The notes under the pieces are model-generated. The model was not told the origin of the DNA, did not search any database, and worked only from the letters and a program-made list of their open reading frames with translations. A stretch of DNA of 64,000 nucleotides from Brevibacillus sp. SYP-B805. GTDB taxonomy: Bacteria > Bacillota > Bacilli > Brevibacillales > Brevibacillaceae. This document shows positions 16,934 through 24,816 of the stretch, in pieces. The stretch's first letter is position 1. Each line of letters starts with the position of its first letter. Both the position numbers and the translations under genes were made by a program. The stretch spans positions 62,001-126,000 of the forward strand of contig NZ_JAALGD010000006.1 of the NCBI RefSeq assembly GCF_011059135.1. Reading direction: 5' to 3'.

Positions 16934-17190
16934 ACCGCGACCAGAACCTTATCCGTTTGGAGCAGCGTTTTGCCATTCTGCACGAGATCATCGAAGCTTA
17001 CCGGCTTCGATTGCAGACGATGGAAGCGGAGGTTGTCGAGCTGTTTGCCGCCAATCATTTAGCCGCCATTTCGGAACGGATACAGGAGAAGCAGCGCATT
17101 GTCCGTCTGATCCACAAGCTGGAACAGTTCGTGGCACGCTGGGAGACGATGGAGCATAGTGGAATTGACCACGAAACCAAACGAACATAA
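16930..17190 (+). CDS. Small helical protein paralogous to the tail of its neighbour
   Basis: 86 residues, all helical. MEAEVVELFAANHLAAISER plus IQEK (about residues 31-54) aligns with AAEVVSFFQQSNLQAIEELM plus QEK in the preceding protein, residue by residue. The two proteins probably share an oligomerisation or partner-binding module and may form a hetero-coiled coil. Translationally coupled (ATGA overlap). A structured repeat begins almost directly after the stop codon. Confidence 0.75.
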   Translation: MNRDQNLIRLEQRFAILHEIIEAYRLRLQTMEAEVVELFAANHLAAISERIQEKQRIVRLIHKLEQFVARWETMEHSGIDHETKRT

Positions 17191-17214
17191 GATCAACTGA
17201 TGGCAAAGCTGGTA

Positions 17215-17438
17215 GAGGCATGGTGTAATGGGGCCAAGCGAGCTCCTTTGACGACCGACTCAGCGAAGAAACGAAGACGCGGGAGTACAGGGGGCGTAAG
17301 TCTCACTTCACTGAAACACCCAGATGTTGAGCCCCCTGCCCGCGTCGCGTTTCGGAGCGGACATTGCAGGCTACTTCGCAGGTCGTCAAGAGAGCGAGCA
17401 GGAACCATTACCCATGATAGGACGGACTTTGACTACAC
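17215..17438 (+). repeat. ~225-bp structured repeat, copy 2 (full length)
   Basis: Runs from GAGGCATGG to GGACTTTGACTACAC and aligns end to end with 24513-24738. Pairable arms: TTGACGACC with GGTCGTCAA (closing stem), GACGCGGG with CCCGCGTC, and AGGGGGC with GCCCCCT. A short GTCTCA hairpin lies at the tip, with one mismatch in this copy. Flanks: ATAAGATCAACTG at 17187 and ATAAGATAACTG at 17443 look like an aged duplication. It starts 25 bases after the stop of the 86-residue gene. With the flanks it fills the 314-base gap before the SEC-C gene. Confidence 0.85.
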
Positions 17439-17504
17439 ACCGATAAGATAACTGTTATGGCCAAAGGTTGGCTATCAAACGGCCGAAAGGAGTTTCATTC
17501 CCCC

Positions 17505-19541
17505 ATGTCAGTCGGAAGAAATGAGCTTTGTCCGTGTGGAAGCGGCAAAAAATACAAAAAGTGCTGCGGAATCGTCACGACGATCGCGGAGGCGCGGAAT
17601 CTGCGCGAAGAGAAGCTGCGCAGGGAACTGAACGCAGGGATGGAGCGCCTGAACAAGTTCGTCGCAGCGCATGTCACTGCGGAAGAGCTGCAGGCTGCCC
17701 GGGAGCGGTTTGCCTCGGCGGTTGGCATCGCGGAAGAAGAGACGCTTGGGTCCGAATGGTTCCTCCATTTTCTGAACTGGTACACGTTTGATCTGGAAAA
17801 GAATGGTACAAGGGAGATCGACCGGTTCCTTCAGCAACACGGGCGCAAGATCGAGCCGGAGATCCGACGGGAGCTGGAGCAGCTGCGCATCGGCGCCTAC
17901 GAGGTGGAGCAGGCTGGCAAAGTGGCTGTCCGCGTGCGGGAGCTTGCTGCGGATGAAGCCTGCGACCTTCTCCTCCCGCCGGGGGTGGAAGCCCAGCCGG
18001 GCGAGATTCTGCTCGGCCGGATGGTTTCCCTTGGCCAACGCGGGACGCTGCTTCCTGGCAGCATGATCCTGAAACCGGTCTTGAAGGCGCCGATCATGGA
18101 GCTCCTGCGGAAGAACCCCCGCGAAGAACGGTCGGCCCTCACGCTTGATTTGTACCGCCTGATCGTGCAAGCGGGTGTCCGGAGGGAGTCCGGCCAAGAA
18201 CCGCTGGTGCGCCGCCTCTATCGCGGAGTGGAACTCCCCGAGCTGCGGAGCGTGCTGGAAGCCCATCACGACTTCGAGTTGAAGAAACGGGATGGACAGC
18301 GGGAGATCTGGGTCTACTCCAAGCGCAAGGAAGCCCATCTGTTCCCCGCTTTGCGGAATGCGCTCCTGGAGCTCCACGAAGTGGGCGGGGAGGTGCTGGT
18401 CGAAGGAGGCACGCTGGCGGTGGAAGCGCCGCCTGCCCGCGCGGAGGAGATGGCGTCCGCCCTGGCGCTGCCGCAAGCATATGAGGAGACGCCCATCAAT
18501 CAGCTGACCTCGACCGGAGCCAGACTTACTCCCGGCACGTTGTTTATCACCAGCGAACCCATGCTGCCGTCCAAAGTGCTGCAGTGGGCCGTTCAAACCT
18601 ATTTTGCCGAGAAGTGGCTGACCACCCCGCACCAGGCGTTGGACGGGCAGCCGCCGATCCTTGCCGCCGCTTCCGCAGAGCCGACGCTTCACCAGGCGTT
18701 GGCCGATCTGGTGAAAACCATGGAGGAGGAAGGGAAACGGGGACAAGGGGTGGCGCGATTCATGCGCATCGATGCGCTCCGGCCGCGTCTTGGACTTGCC
18801 AACGACGCGCTTCATATCGGCAACCTGCTGCGCAGACCGCTGATCGAAGGGGCGCCGGAAAGCGGCTTTGCCGTTGCGCCGGAAACGCTTGCGGACATTG
18901 CCGCCTTCGTGACGGAGATGACCGAGGGCAAAACGGAAGCGACCGTGAAAAAGTACGACGAGGCTATGAATCTGTTCCGTTCGTTTGTCAGGGCCGCGTT
19001 TGGCCCGGCGTTCGCGTGGGAAAAGCTGCAGACCGAGGAAGTGGCCTACTTCCTCGTCCATGATGTGCCGCAGCGGACCGAATCCCTGACGAAAACGCTG
19101 GCGGGCAACCTGCTGTCCGTACTGGCCGCCTTTTTCAAATGGGTGGACAAACGGGCGAATACGGAACGGGCCGATGTCATGCAGCCGCTGCTGACCGCGC
19201 TGAAGGACGACCTGGCTGCAGCGTACCGGCTGCGTGCGATGCTGCAGAAAGAGGCGCATCTCAATTTGGCCGAGCATCGCGCAGGGCTGCAGGAAACGGT
19301 CGAAGAGCATCTGGTTCTTTTGGAACGGCGTCCGCACGGGTGGCTCGGCAGACGGAGCAGCGGCGAACATCTCGAGCTGCACATGCCCGAAGAGGCAGCT
19401 GAGGCGCTCGCGGCAGACTGGATCGTGTTCGGCCTGTTTGGCCGCACCGCCGACGGCTGCTGGCGGCTGCTCGGGACACCCTGGCTGTATCCGCCCGAGG
19501 TGAGCCGCATGCTCGGCGTCCCGACGGCTGTTCTTGTATGA
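17505..19541 (+). CDS. Large SEC-C-motif protein with recombinase-like helical region
   Basis: 678 residues. The N-terminus is a SEC-C zinc motif (NELCPCGSGKKYKKCCG; Cys at 9, 11, 20 and 21), as at the end of SecA and in many unrelated proteins. Residues ~25-450 are of unknown family, with repeated short strands and helices. Around 460-560, GKTEATVKKYDEAMNLFRSFV and SLTKTLAGNLLSVLAAFFKWV resemble the SAM-like core-binding domain of tyrosine recombinases; no catalytic domain follows. The ATG at 17505 fits the motif position; AAAGGAG lies 12 bases upstream. In-frame ATG 17457 lacks a site. Confidence 0.85.
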   Translation: MSVGRNELCPCGSGKKYKKCCGIVTTIAEARNLREEKLRRELNAGMERLNKFVAAHVTAEELQAARERFASAVGIAEEETLGSEWFLHFLNWYTFDLEKNGTREIDRFLQQHGRKIEPEIRRELEQLRIGAYEVEQAGKVAVRVRELAADEACDLLLPPGVEAQPGEILLGRMVSLGQRGTLLPGSMILKPVLKAPIMELLRKNPREERSALTLDLYRLIVQAGVRRESGQEPLVRRLYRGVELPELRSVLEAHHDFELKKRDGQREIWVYSKRKEAHLFPALRNALLELHEVGGEVLVEGGTLAVEAPPARAEEMASALALPQAYEETPINQLTSTGARLTPGTLFITSEPMLPSKVLQWAVQTYFAEKWLTTPHQALDGQPPILAAASAEPTLHQALADLVKTMEEEGKRGQGVARFMRIDALRPRLGLANDALHIGNLLRRPLIEGAPESGFAVAPETLADIAAFVTEMTEGKTEATVKKYDEAMNLFRSFVRAAFGPAFAWEKLQTEEVAYFLVHDVPQRTESLTKTLAGNLLSVLAAFFKWVDKRANTERADVMQPLLTALKDDLAAAYRLRAMLQKEAHLNLAEHRAGLQETVEEHLVLLERRPHGWLGRRSSGEHLELHMPEEAAEALAADWIVFGLFGRTADGCWRLLGTPWLYPPEVSRMLGVPTAVLV

Positions 19542-19576
19542 AAAAAGCGTCACCGGCTAGACGGTGACGCTTTTTT
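19541..19576. terminator. Bidirectional terminator, overlapping the MFS gene's last codons
   Basis: AAAAAAGCGTCACCG pairs with CGGTGACGCTTTTTT around a six-base loop. One arm encodes the last codons and stop of the leftward MFS gene. Confidence 0.9.
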
Positions 19577-20771
19577 CATGCACAATTGTTTCCTTTTCCC
19601 AATCTGCGAGCGTTCTGTCTTTCGGCAGGAGGAAGCCCAGCAGGCCGACCATATGCATCAGCGCGCAGAGTAGCATGATGAAGGACAGGCCCTGCCAGTC
19701 AGCCAGACGGCCGAGGACGGATGCACCGATTCCGCCCATCCCGAAAGCAAGCCCGATCATCAGCCCGGACACGGTGCCGATGCGGCCCGGCAGCAGCTCC
19801 TGCGCATAAACGACGGTCACCGAGAAGCTGCACAGCAGGATGAGCCCGTCAAGGAACAGGAGCAGATACGCCAGGGAACCGGTAACATGCGGGATCAGCA
19901 GCGCAAAGGGAAACGCCCCCAAAAGCGAGATGATCAACAGGTTCCGTTTGCCGAAACGGTCGGCGATCGGTCCCCCGAAGAACGTGCCGATCGCTCCGGC
20001 GAGCAGGAAGAGAAACGTGTAGACCTGGGCATGGGAGAGCGATTCCCCCATCACATCGATCAGAAACAGGGGATAGAAGCTCTGATAGGCCGCATAGATC
20101 CAGGAGCGGACGCTGACAATCACCACCAGCAGCCCCAAGGCGATCAAACGCCGGGACCGATGGGAATAGCCGGATGCGCCGGATTTGGCTTTGCCGGCAC
20201 GCTGCTGCCCTGCATACCAGTATGCCACGTACATCAGCACGCACAGGCCGATCCCGGCAGGAATCACGAACCAATAGGCGCCGCCCTGCCCAAGCGGCGC
20301 AAAAATCAGGGCGGTCATCACAGGAGCAAGGGAGTGCCCGGTGTTTCCCCCCACCTGAAAGATCGACTGTCCGAGACCGCGTCGCGGCCCTGAAGCCATG
20401 TGTGCCACACGGGAAGCTTCCGGGTGAAAGATGGCGGAACCGATTCCCACCAGCGCCACGGCCAGCAGCACGGTATAGTAATGCTCTGCCATAGCGATGC
20501 CCACCATGCCGGTACCGGAAATCAGCATGGCAAGCGGCAGGATCAGGGGGCGCGGCGCCTTGTCGGTGAAGTAGCCGATAAACGGCTGCAGCACGGAAGC
20601 CGTGACGTTCATCACCAGCAGGATCACGCCCAGATGAAAATAGCTGAGCGACAAATTGTTTTTCAGAATGGGCAGCAGGGCAGGAATGACGGACTGCAGG
20701 CTGTCGTTGAGCAAATGAACAATGCTGATGGAAAACAGGATGCGGTATACGGTTGCATTCGAGGACGACAT
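19557..20771 (-). CDS. MFS efflux transporter, Fsr (fosmidomycin-resistance)-like
   Basis: 404 residues, 12 hydrophobic segments. HLLNDSLQSVIPALLPILK at the N-terminus and the GIGSAIFHPEASRVAHMASG and GQSIFQVGGNTGHSLAPV blocks are characteristic of Fsr-type MFS exporters rather than sugar porters. Export of a fosmidomycin-like or other small molecule is inferred from homology only. ATG after GGAGATGAATCA. It converges with the SEC-C gene across a shared terminator. Confidence 0.9.
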   Translation of the reverse strand: MSSSNATVYRILFSISIVHLLNDSLQSVIPALLPILKNNLSLSYFHLGVILLVMNVTASVLQPFIGYFTDKAPRPLILPLAMLISGTGMVGIAMAEHYYTVLLAVALVGIGSAIFHPEASRVAHMASGPRRGLGQSIFQVGGNTGHSLAPVMTALIFAPLGQGGAYWFVIPAGIGLCVLMYVAYWYAGQQRAGKAKSGASGYSHRSRRLIALGLLVVIVSVRSWIYAAYQSFYPLFLIDVMGESLSHAQVYTFLFLLAGAIGTFFGGPIADRFGKRNLLIISLLGAFPFALLIPHVTGSLAYLLLFLDGLILLCSFSVTVVYAQELLPGRIGTVSGLMIGLAFGMGGIGASVLGRLADWQGLSFIMLLCALMHMVGLLGFLLPKDRTLADWEKETIVHEKSVTV

Positions 20772-20862
20772 TGATTCATCTCCGTTTCTCACTCGTGTTA
20801 CCAATAATTTACCACTCCAGGGAAAGGTCGTCATCCGTGTTTGACCAGCATATGACACTTCC

Positions 20863-22053
20863 TCATGCCCGTGCTGCGCCCGCATACGCCTCTTCAAAAA
20901 GGGTGAGATAGTCATTCTCCGTGATCGGACGGCAGTTGCTCGGCGTGGAGCCGTTGGCATAAGAAACGGCTGCAAGCGACGGGAAATCTTCCCGTCGCAC
21001 ATAGGGGAGATCCGCGAAACGGGGAATGCCGATCTCCCGTGCCCGCGCAAACAGCGCCTCGACCAATACGGCCGATGCCTCGGCGCTGGACAAACCTTCC
21101 ACCGGCAGCTGGCATACCCTGGCAGCGTGCGCATGCCGTTCCGGATCAGCCTGGGCGTTGAATGCGGTAACGACTGGCAGGAAGATGGAGTTGGCTACTC
21201 CGTGGGGAGTGTCATAACGTCCGCCCAAGGCTTCCGCCATGCAATGTACGGCGGCCACATCGGCATGGGAGAACGCGATGCCTGCCATGAGCGACCCAAG
21301 CATCATCTCTTGCCGCGCCAGACGGTTCCCGCCCTCGTGAACGGCGGCAGGGAGCGCGCGCCAGATGCGGGCCATGGCGGCCAAAGCAAAGGCGTCGCTG
21401 ATCGGATTGGCCAATTTGCACGTATAGGCCTCGATGGCATGGACGAACGCATCCATGCCGGTGGCCGCGGTCAGCGGCGCGGGCAGACTGTACGTCGTCT
21501 CCGGATCGACGAGCGCAAGCAGCGGGGCAAGCTTCACGTCCTTGACCGTCATCTTGCATTTCCGTCCGGTATCCGTAATGACGGACGAGCGCGTCACTTC
21601 CGAACCGGTGCCGGCGGTCGTCGGGATCGCCACCAGCGGTGTGACGGGCCCCGCCACCTTCCCCCGCCCCTCGTAATCCTGGATGCGGCCGGGGTGTGTA
21701 TGGAGAAGGGCGATCGCCTTGGCCGAATCGATCACCGAACCGCCGCCGATCGCCAGAATCAGGTCGGGTTGAAAGGAGCGAACCTGTTCGGCACCTAGCT
21801 CGCAGTCCACATCCTTGGGATTGGGAGCCACCTGCTGAAAGATGTCGGTTTCATAGTGGGCCCGGTGCAGGCTGGCCAGCACGTCATCAACCAGTCCGGC
21901 CATCACGATGCCCGGGTCGGTGACGAGGAAGATCCGCTTCCCCGGCACATGCTCGGCGATCAGGGCACCCGCCTGCTGCAGCAGGCCCTCGCCAAACAGA
22001 ATCCGGGTGGGCAGCCAGAATTGAAACGGCGAAAAGGGAACGAATGACAACAC
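20863..22053 (-). CDS. Iron-containing alcohol dehydrogenase
   Basis: 396 residues, group III (Fe-ADH) family. An N-terminal Rossmann-like NAD(P) domain with ILAIGGGSVIDSAKAIA precedes an all-helical iron domain. AIPTTAGTGSEVTRSSVI, TGMDAFVHAIEAYTC and MAEALGGRYDTPHGVANSIFLP hold the metal-binding Asp and His residues. Substrate (alcohol, diol or lactaldehyde) cannot be told. GTG start chosen for AAGGAGG six bases upstream; the frame extends further without a ribosome site. No operon partner. Confidence 0.93.
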   Translation of the reverse strand: MLSFVPFSPFQFWLPTRILFGEGLLQQAGALIAEHVPGKRIFLVTDPGIVMAGLVDDVLASLHRAHYETDIFQQVAPNPKDVDCELGAEQVRSFQPDLILAIGGGSVIDSAKAIALLHTHPGRIQDYEGRGKVAGPVTPLVAIPTTAGTGSEVTRSSVITDTGRKCKMTVKDVKLAPLLALVDPETTYSLPAPLTAATGMDAFVHAIEAYTCKLANPISDAFALAAMARIWRALPAAVHEGGNRLARQEMMLGSLMAGIAFSHADVAAVHCMAEALGGRYDTPHGVANSIFLPVVTAFNAQADPERHAHAARVCQLPVEGLSSAEASAVLVEALFARAREIGIPRFADLPYVRREDFPSLAAVSYANGSTPSNCRPITENDYLTLFEEAYAGAARA

Positions 22054-22184
22054 GGAACGCCTCCTTGCGCATGGATTGGATAGAATAGTTCGACAACAGA
22101 GGGGCGGTTCCTGTTTTTCCTGTCGTATGGGCGGGCTGTTTTTGTTGAACACTACACCATAGCCGCAGCCAAAGGAGGAGGAAC

Positions 22185-22316
22185 ATGGGCAAACAATCGA
22201 ACAACGGCAGCCGGGATGATCACATCCGGCATGGCGGAGACGCCCACCGATCGACACGCAAGCCCCCGGAAGGGCCCGTGCAGGGGTTCAGCCAGGCGCC
22301 GAAAGGGTTGCAGTAA
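22185..22316 (+). CDS. Small basic hypothetical protein
   Basis: 43 residues, rich in Gly, Arg, His, Lys and Pro (MGKQSNNGSRDDHIRHGG onward). ATG follows an excellent AAAGGAGGAGGAAC site, and a hairpin terminator follows the stop. The composition resembles minor spore or nucleic-acid-associated small proteins, but no family is recognised. Confidence 0.65.
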   Translation: MGKQSNNGSRDDHIRHGGDAHRSTRKPPEGPVQGFSQAPKGLQ

Positions 22317-22323
22317 GTAGGTC

Positions 22324-22361
22324 GAAAATCCTTCACCCTCTCCTACCGGTGAAGGATTTTC
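22324..22361 (+). terminator. Hairpin terminator
   Basis: GAAAATCCTTCACC pairs with GGTGAAGGATTTTC (14 bp), loop CTCTCCTACC. The T-tract is part of the stem. Confidence 0.75.
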
Positions 22362-22544
22362 CATTGGGAAGGGCCTGTTTCCAACATTTTTCTACAAAAC
22401 CGTACATCGATATGGTAAAATACTGAGCAGAGTTTTTTCGATTCACCTTTATTGGAAATGTTTGTCGAATCGAAACAGCATGAAGAGTCGTCCGTCATAC
22501 ATACAGTAGTCATGAACGACGACGGTTAAGGAGATTGATTATAA

Positions 22545-23990
22545 ATGCCAGAACTGCGCGTAAAAAGCGACGAAAGATATACGCGAAAACAACTGAAAAA
22601 ACCGGTCCGGCGGCGGAACAAACGCCGGTTATTGCTCTTGTTCGGCATTTGCTTTCTGCTGCTGATCGGCGGAGTGGCTGGTGCCCTCGCGTGGAAGGTA
22701 GACGATGCGATCAATGTGATCAGCACCCAAACCAATGGGGCGTCCAATCCGTCCAGCGCCGCCCTCGACCCCACCTACCATGCGGACAAACCGTTGTCAA
22801 TTGTCATCCTTGGCCGGGACACACGCCCGGAAACAGGAACCATGCTGACCGACGTGATGATCGTGTCGGTGCTCAACCCGAAGACGAAGCAGGTGACGAT
22901 GGTTTCCATCCCGCGTGATACGCGCGTGAAAATTCCGGGATACAGCGGCTACGAGAAGATCAATGCCGTGTTTGCGACGGGAGAGGCGGAGCGCCGCCGC
23001 GCCGAGGCGAACGGCCGCGTGGCGGAGGAAGACGGGCCGTCCCTGACCAAGAAGACCCTGCAGGAACTGTTGGGCATCCCGATAGAACACTATGTGGAAG
23101 TGGATTTTGAAGGCTTCAAGGCGATCGTTGACGAGCTCGGCGGCGTTGAAGTGAACGTTGACCGCAAGCTTGTGTATGATGACCCGACCGATGGCACCCA
23201 CATCCATCTGGAGCCGGGCCTGCAGTTGCTGAATGGGGAGCAGGCGCTCGGCTATGTGCGCCATCGCCATGACAACAGGGGAACCAAGTACTATTCCAGC
23301 GATTTCGACCGCAACCGCCGCCAGCAGGAAGTGATCCGGGCGATGGTGGACAAGGTGACCTCCTTCAACGGCATGACCAAGATTTTCTCCTTGATCGACG
23401 TGGGGGCCGAGCACGTCAAAACGGATCTGTCGCCCGAACAGATCAAGGGCCTTGCGGCGGATTTCATCAAGATCAATTCCAGCGCCATCACCACGCTGGA
23501 TAACGGCGCGTATTGGAAATCGGGCTACACCTATCTGCCCAAGGAAAAACTGGCGGAGATCCGCAATACGCTGCAGGCGCAAATGGAACTGTCGCCCGAG
23601 ATGATCGCCCAGCTGAACGAGAAAGTGGTGGATGAATCGCTCGGGGTCGAAACGGCTTCCAGCGAAAGGACGGTAAAAAAGAAAAAGACGACCTCGGAAG
23701 CAGCCGCGCCGCCGGCTCAATCCGCCAAGCCTCCGGCCGCACCGCCTGCGCCAGCCAAGCAGGATCAGCAGCAGACGCCGCCAGAGCAGCCCGCGCAGGA
23801 AACGCCGCCTCCGGACATCGTCCCACCCGAGCAGAGCGGTACGGATAACAGCCAATTGCCTGCGCCTGGCACCGAGCCTGCACCTGCTCCCGAGGCGGAT
23901 GGGGAGGCAACCCCGCCGCCGGACATCGTGGAGCAAGTTCCCCCGGCGGCAGGGGAGCAGCCACCGGTGACCGGGGCCAGCGGCGGGTAA
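22545..23990 (+). CDS. LytR-CpsA-Psr (LCP) family cell-wall polymer ligase
   Basis: 481 residues. A basic N-terminus and one transmembrane segment (about 29-50) put the rest outside the membrane. The LCP domain (about 80-330) shows SIVILGRDTRPETGTMLTDVM, MVSIPRDTRVKIPGY, and GYVRHRHD-N-DF-RNRRQQEVI, the Asp/Arg sites for polyprenyl-phosphate and metal. Such enzymes attach teichoic-acid-type polymers to peptidoglycan. The last ~115 residues are a Pro/Ala/Gln-rich tail with two PPPDIV motifs, likely spanning the wall. ATG after AAGGAGATTGATTATAA. Confidence 0.92.
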   Translation: MPELRVKSDERYTRKQLKKPVRRRNKRRLLLLFGICFLLLIGGVAGALAWKVDDAINVISTQTNGASNPSSAALDPTYHADKPLSIVILGRDTRPETGTMLTDVMIVSVLNPKTKQVTMVSIPRDTRVKIPGYSGYEKINAVFATGEAERRRAEANGRVAEEDGPSLTKKTLQELLGIPIEHYVEVDFEGFKAIVDELGGVEVNVDRKLVYDDPTDGTHIHLEPGLQLLNGEQALGYVRHRHDNRGTKYYSSDFDRNRRQQEVIRAMVDKVTSFNGMTKIFSLIDVGAEHVKTDLSPEQIKGLAADFIKINSSAITTLDNGAYWKSGYTYLPKEKLAEIRNTLQAQMELSPEMIAQLNEKVVDESLGVETASSERTVKKKKTTSEAAAPPAQSAKPPAAPPAPAKQDQQQTPPEQPAQETPPPDIVPPEQSGTDNSQLPAPGTEPAPAPEADGEATPPPDIVEQVPPAAGEQPPVTGASGG

Positions 23991-24001
23991 ACACGACAAG
24001 G

Positions 24002-24049
24002 GAGCTGTCTTGCCACGCGGAAGACAGCTCTGTTTGTTTCTTTCTCTTT
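24002..24049 (+). terminator. Intrinsic terminator of the LCP gene
   Basis: GAGCTGTCTT pairs with AAGACAGCTC around GCCACGCGG, followed by a T-rich run. Confidence 0.85.
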
Positions 24050-24177
24050 ACGGCGGTCATGTATAAAACTATAGGTTTGCAAACACCGAAAACGTGGTAT
24101 GATAATAATATACTGATAAGACAGATACTTTTGACAATTGGGACTGGTGACTCTCATTTTCGCGAGGAGGGATAGGG

Positions 24178-24486
24178 ATGACGCTCTTTTTGGTAAACAT
24201 GTTTCTGGTGATCTTGTTCCTGTATTTTTTGAGCCGACAACAGCATGATGAGATCGTTTACGATGAAGAATACTTCCTCCAAAATCCTTCTGCGTTGGAA
24301 GAGTACCAGCAGATGCCCCTTGATTTTCAACAGGCCTTTTTCCGCAAGCACAAGGAATGGATTAAGGAAAAATACATGCGCGGCGAAAGCTACGTCCTCG
24401 GCTTCTGCCCCAACAAAGAGGTGCGGCGGGCATGGTTGAGCGAATTTGTGAACAATAAAAACCTGAACACATCAGCCTCTTCCTAG
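24178..24486 (+). CDS. Small membrane-anchored hypothetical protein
   Basis: 102 residues. One N-terminal transmembrane segment (LFLVNMFLVILFLYFLS, about 3-19) precedes a charged cytosolic part rich in Glu, Tyr and Lys. ATG after GAGGAGGGATAGGG. The stop codon TAG lies inside an 18-base sequence repeated 268 bases downstream, on the far side of the structured repeat. The end of this gene therefore marks an insertion point. Confidence 0.75.
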   Translation: MTLFLVNMFLVILFLYFLSRQQHDEIVYDEEYFLQNPSALEEYQQMPLDFQQAFFRKHKEWIKEKYMRGESYVLGFCPNKEVRRAWLSEFVNNKNLNTSASS

Positions 24487-24492
24487 GGAAGA
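24475..24492 (+). repeat. 18-bp direct repeat, left copy
   Basis: GCCTCTTCCTAGGGAAGA, identical to 24743-24760. It contains the stop codon of the preceding gene and half of what was its terminator. Read as a target duplication caused by insertion of the repeat between the two copies. Confidence 0.75.
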
Positions 24493-24512
24493 CTGAAGAC
24501 AAACTTCTGTTT

Positions 24513-24738
24513 GAGGCACGGGGGAATGGGGCCAAGCGAGCTCCTTTGACGACCGACTCAGCGAAGAAACAAAGACGCGGGGGCCACAGGGGGCGTGAGT
24601 CTCACATCCCTGAGACACCCAGATGTTGAGCCCCCTGCCCGCGTCGCGTTTCGGAGCGGACAAAAGCCAACTTCTGCGCGGGTCGTCAAGAGAGCGAGCA
24701 GGAACCATTACCCATGCAAAAAAGGACTTTGTCTACAC
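24513..24738 (+). repeat. ~225-bp structured repeat, copy 3 (full length)
   Basis: Aligns with copy 2 over its whole length. Stems: TTGACGACC (24546-24554) with GGTCGTCAA (24681-24689); GACGCGGG (24574-24581) with CCCGCGTC (24638-24645); AGGGGGC (24588-24594) with GCCCCCT (24630-24636); GTCTCA (24599-24604) with TGAGAC (24611-24616). The region between the flanking 18-bp repeats is 24493-24742. Its ends, CTGAAGACAAAC and the complement of GACTTTGTCTACACGCTG, share a TGNAGACAAA-like inverted terminus. It fills most of the 330-base gap here. Confidence 0.85.
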
Positions 24739-24742
24739 GCTG

Positions 24743-24767
24743 GCCTCTTCCTAGGGAAGAGGTTTTT
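24743..24767 (+). terminator. Terminator overlapping the right 18-bp direct repeat
   Basis: The right copy of the direct repeat is 24743-24760. CCTCTTCC pairs with GGAAGAGG, then TTTTT. Only this copy retains the T-tract, so it is probably the original terminator of the 102-residue gene, now displaced by the insertion. Confidence 0.8.
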
Positions 24768-24816
24768 CTGTGGTATACTGAGAGCGAAGCCATTTGTCAC
24801 ATGACCGGAGGAACCT

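Noticed and set aside
17508-19553. A 681-codon minus-strand frame opposite the SEC-C gene
   Set aside because: Composition-driven shadow. The plus strand has the SEC-C cysteine motif and sits correctly before a terminator.
17215-24738. The repeats as a CRISPR array or as an IS with transposase
   Set aside because: There are only two full copies 7 kb apart, no short regular spacing, and no open frame inside the unit.
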